From contig JAFMIX010000021.1 in NCBI GenBank assembly GCA_017853785.1, forward strand, positions 1-15,325: a stretch of DNA of 15,325 nucleotides, written 5' to 3'. This DNA is from Verrucomicrobiales bacterium. Its GTDB lineage: Bacteria; Verrucomicrobiota; Verrucomicrobiia; Limisphaerales; JAFMIX01. The notes below the pieces were generated by a model. It ran no database searches, had not been told where the DNA came from, and was given only the letters and a program-made list of their open reading frames with translations. A program made the position numbers and the translations under genes. The first letter of the stretch is position 1. Each line of letters begins with the position of its first letter. This document shows positions 13,225-15,325 of this stretch, one piece after another.

Positions 13225-14397
13225 ATGGCTGCCACCGCCGAAAACAAAACTCCGCCGCGCAACCGCAGCCAATTCATCCGCACCGAGATTCCGCGCCGCG
13301 AGCGCGTCGCTTCAGTCATTTGCGTGCTGTTGCTCGTCGGCATCGGTGTGGCCATCTTCATCAAAGGCCGGCATTTTGATCCGGCCCGTTACGCCCTCCG
13401 CACTGAAGCCCTGCAATCCACCGCCGAAGCCGTCGAAGGCAAGACCGCTACTATTCGCGGCGAAGCCGCCCAAGCGCGCGGAGTGGTCAAGACCGCAACG
13501 ACAGCCGAGGCGGCAACTGCGCCCGAAGGTTACGGCGAGGAAACCACCGCCGCCAAACCAACCGCCAAACCCGCGCCCAAAGGCGAGCAGTTCGTCATGA
13601 CCGTCGCCGGCATCAAGCCGATGGGCGACACGGAATTCTACAACGCCGACACGCTTTACGAGAAGATCGACGGCCGCGCGCCTGCATATCTCGGCTTCAA
13701 TTTCCAAAGCCTCCGCTGCCGCTCCTTCGAACTTCTCGGCGCTGCCGGCAGCTTCGTGGATGTATACGAATTTCACTTCGACACGCCCGTCAACGCCTTC
13801 GGCATGTTCGCTCTCGAACGCGATCCCAAGGGCGCGGCGCTCGATTTCGCGCCCGACGGCTACTCCGGCGCGATGGGTTACTTTTTCCGGCAAGGCGCGG
13901 TCTACGTCCAGATCATCGCGTCCGATGTGAAGGAAAAGACCCTCGCCATCGCCAAAGCCATCGCGCAAGACCGCGCCAAGGCGCTGCCCGTGGACAACGC
14001 CGGGTTGGAAGGGCGGCGCCGTCTTCCTGCGACCGGCCTTGACCCAAAGAGCGTTCAATTCGTGAGCGAAAATGCGCTTGGTCAGGATTTCTTGAAGAAT
14101 GTTTTTCAAGCGACTTACGACTTCGGCGGCAAGAAACTGCCCTTCCTCGTCATGGTCGCTGCGCCGGACGAAGCCGTCGCCGCGTGGAAAGCTTGGAGCG
14201 AATTTTCCGGCAAATACGGCGGCACCGTCACGGCGTTGCCGGATGTGGGCGGTGCAAAGATTTTTCAAGCGGAGAATTCCGGCAGTTGGCGCATCATCTT
14301 TGTGCGTGACGGCACGCTGGGCGGCGTGTTTGATGCCGACGACGCCGCCAAAGCGCGCGAGTTCGTGCAGCAATATCTCGAAGGGAAAATCCCATGA
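13225..14397 (+). CDS. Membrane-anchored DUF6599-like protein
   Basis: The ATG at 13225 is chosen over a TTG at 13204 because ACGGAG lies about 9 nt upstream of it; this gives 390 residues. A positively charged N-terminus (RRER) precedes one membrane helix, 29-46 (ASVICVLLLVGIGVAIFI). An Ala/Thr/Pro/Lys-rich linker (about 65-120) leads to a soluble domain facing the periplasm. The domain has the features GIKPMGDTEFYNADTLYEKIDGRAPAYL (written here as landmarks: TEFYNADTLYEKIDGRA), a DVYEF strand, FGMFALERDP, and GYFFRQGAVYVQI, which I associate with the uncharacterised DUF6599 family. No catalytic motif is evident. The stop overlaps the start of the DUF362 gene (ATGA), so the two are translationally coupled. 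Function unknown; context suggests an accessory subunit of an envelope redox system. Confidence 0.8.
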   Translation: MAATAENKTPPRNRSQFIRTEIPRRERVASVICVLLLVGIGVAIFIKGRHFDPARYALRTEALQSTAEAVEGKTATIRGEAAQARGVVKTATTAEAATAPEGYGEETTAAKPTAKPAPKGEQFVMTVAGIKPMGDTEFYNADTLYEKIDGRAPAYLGFNFQSLRCRSFELLGAAGSFVDVYEFHFDTPVNAFGMFALERDPKGAALDFAPDGYSGAMGYFFRQGAVYVQIIASDVKEKTLAIAKAIAQDRAKALPVDNAGLEGRRRLPATGLDPKSVQFVSENALGQDFLKNVFQATYDFGGKKLPFLVMVAAPDEAVAAWKAWSEFSGKYGGTVTALPDVGGAKIFQAENSGSWRIIFVRDGTLGGVFDADDAAKAREFVQQYLEGKIP

Positions 14398-15325
14398 ATC
14401 CTGAGAACGAAAACAACGGCTTGAGCCGGCGGGAATTCATCCGCCGCGCGGGCGCGACCGGCGCGCTCATCGCGGGCGCGGCGGCGGCGGGCTACGCGCT
14501 GTGGCAGCCCAAGCATTTCGTGCCCGGCTTCGAGGCGCAAAAGGGACTCTCGCTCAAAAGCTACAACCTCGAAGCGAACAAGCTCCTGCCCACGATGGCC
14601 ATCGCCCACGGTGCGGAACACGACAAGACCATCCGCGCCGCGCTCGGCGCGCTCGGCGGCATGGGCCGCTTCATCAAGAACGGCGATGTCGTCATGATCA
14701 AGCCCAACGTCGCTTTCGACCGCCCACCCGCGCTCGCCGCCACCACGCACCCCGAAGCCCTCCGGGCCGTGGCGAAACTTTGCTTCGAGGCCGGCGCGGC
14801 GAAGGTCGTCATTGCGGACAACCCCATCAATTCCCCCACCGGCTGCTTCCTCAAGAGCGGCCTCACCGCCGTGGCAGACGAGCTGAACCTGGATTTGCTT
14901 TACCCGGAAGCCAACGCTTTCGCCCCGTTGGAGATTAACGGCGAAATCCTCAGGCACTGGACGTTCTTCAAGTCGCCGTTCAAGCGCGCCACCAAGGTCA
15001 TCGGGCTCGCGCCGTGCAAAGACCACAACCTTTGCCATTCCTCGATGACCATGAAAAACTGGTACGGACTGCTCGGCGGGCGGCGCAATCAGTTCCACCA
15101 GCACATCCACAGCATCGTCTCGGACTTCGCGCTGATGATGAAGCCCACGCTTGTCATCCTTGACGGCATCAACGTCCTCATGCACAACGGCCCCACCGGC
15201 GGCCGCCTCTCCGACGTGAAACCCATGAACACCATCGTCGCCGGCACGGACATGGTGGCCGTGGACAGCTACGGCTACGCGAATCTGTTGGAGCGCGACC
15301 TCGCCGAACTGACCTACATCCACAA
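14394..15325 (+). CDS. Tat-signal DUF362 protein, cut by the right edge
   Basis: The ATG at 14394 overlaps the preceding stop (ATGA) and the frame stays open for 310 codons to the window end, so the C-terminus is missing. The N-terminus carries SRREFIRRAGATGALIAGAA (11-30), a twin-arginine signal with hydrophobic stretch. The following domain has the DUF362 landmarks VVMIKPNVAFDRPP, HPEALRAVAKLCFEAGA, VVIADNP, APCKDHNLCHSSMTMKNWYG, LVILDGINVLMHNGPTGG and AGTDMVAVDSYG. DUF362 proteins are uncharacterised; some carry ferredoxin clusters at the C-terminus, which lies outside this window. GAAGGGA about 10 nt before the ATG may act as ribosome site. It is the third gene of the cluster with the aldo/keto reductase, and both it and the reductase carry Tat signals, pointing to a shared envelope redox role. 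Confidence 0.88.
   Translation, partial: MNPENENNGLSRREFIRRAGATGALIAGAAAAGYALWQPKHFVPGFEAQKGLSLKSYNLEANKLLPTMAIAHGAEHDKTIRAALGALGGMGRFIKNGDVVMIKPNVAFDRPPALAATTHPEALRAVAKLCFEAGAAKVVIADNPINSPTGCFLKSGLTAVADELNLDLLYPEANAFAPLEINGEILRHWTFFKSPFKRATKVIGLAPCKDHNLCHSSMTMKNWYGLLGGRRNQFHQHIHSIVSDFALMMKPTLVILDGINVLMHNGPTGGRLSDVKPMNTIVAGTDMVAVDSYGYANLLERDLAELTYIH

Noticed and set aside
13312..14373. 353-codon open frame on the minus strand
   Set aside because: It is antisense to the DUF6599-like gene, which has a ribosome site and coupled neighbours.
14265..15323. 352-codon open frame on the minus strand
   Set aside because: It is antisense to the DUF362 gene, whose Tat signal and family landmarks are clear and whose start overlaps the preceding stop.
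1..15325. CRISPR array, tRNA/rRNA gene, insertion sequence or prophage
   Set aside because: No regularly spaced direct repeats, cloverleaf with CCA-type end, transposase motif or phage gene was seen.

Overview
This is a GC-rich, densely coded chromosomal window of a Gram-negative bacterium. Gene content and style suggest Verrucomicrobiota (Pedosphaera/Limisphaera-like): Tat-exported oxidoreductases, a BBP2-type outer-membrane barrel beside a Wzc-like kinase, few Shine-Dalgarno sites, and intergenic hairpins of the 'AACGCAAAGRCGC' and 'AGGAANNCAGGAA' type. The phylum is an inference; no rRNA or marker search was possible.

Layout. (1) 1-733, minus: ubiX (flavin prenyltransferase) followed by the 5' end of a UbiA-family prenyltransferase that runs off the left edge, a quinone-biosynthesis pair separated by a hairpin repeat. 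(2) 881-3036, plus: recF and trpS. (3) 3040-4767, minus: kdsD (arabinose-5-phosphate isomerase, KDO/LPS synthesis) and a secreted serine esterase, converging on trpS with 3 bp between. (4) 4958-9491, plus: a four-gene polysaccharide-export module: outer-membrane beta-barrel, Wzc/BY-kinase, short Wza-like OPX lipoprotein, and a small tail-anchored FHA protein. No glycosyltransferase, flippase or polymerase lies in the window. (5) 9542-11825, minus: purH with an intrinsic terminator, preceded by a Sel1-repeat lipoprotein gene. (6) 11954-15325, plus: a tight cluster of a Tat-signal aldo/keto reductase with a CxxCxxC motif, a membrane-anchored DUF6599-like protein and a Tat-signal DUF362 protein cut by the right edge.

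How they work together. The export module is the most interesting part. The OPX protein is too short to carry the outer-membrane helix of E. coli Wza, and a separate barrel is encoded beside it, which fits a composite OPX/beta-barrel translocon driven by a Wzc co-polymerase whose C-terminal tail has eight tyrosines in twelve residues. The added FHA protein could be a membrane-tethered regulator, although it lacks the usual phosphate-contacting serine. A strong intrinsic terminator sits directly before the wzc start, so the barrel and the other three genes may be expressed unequally. The right-hand cluster looks like an envelope redox module of unknown substrate.

No tRNA, rRNA, CRISPR array, transposase or phage gene was seen, and no gene-free stretch exceeds 200 bases.
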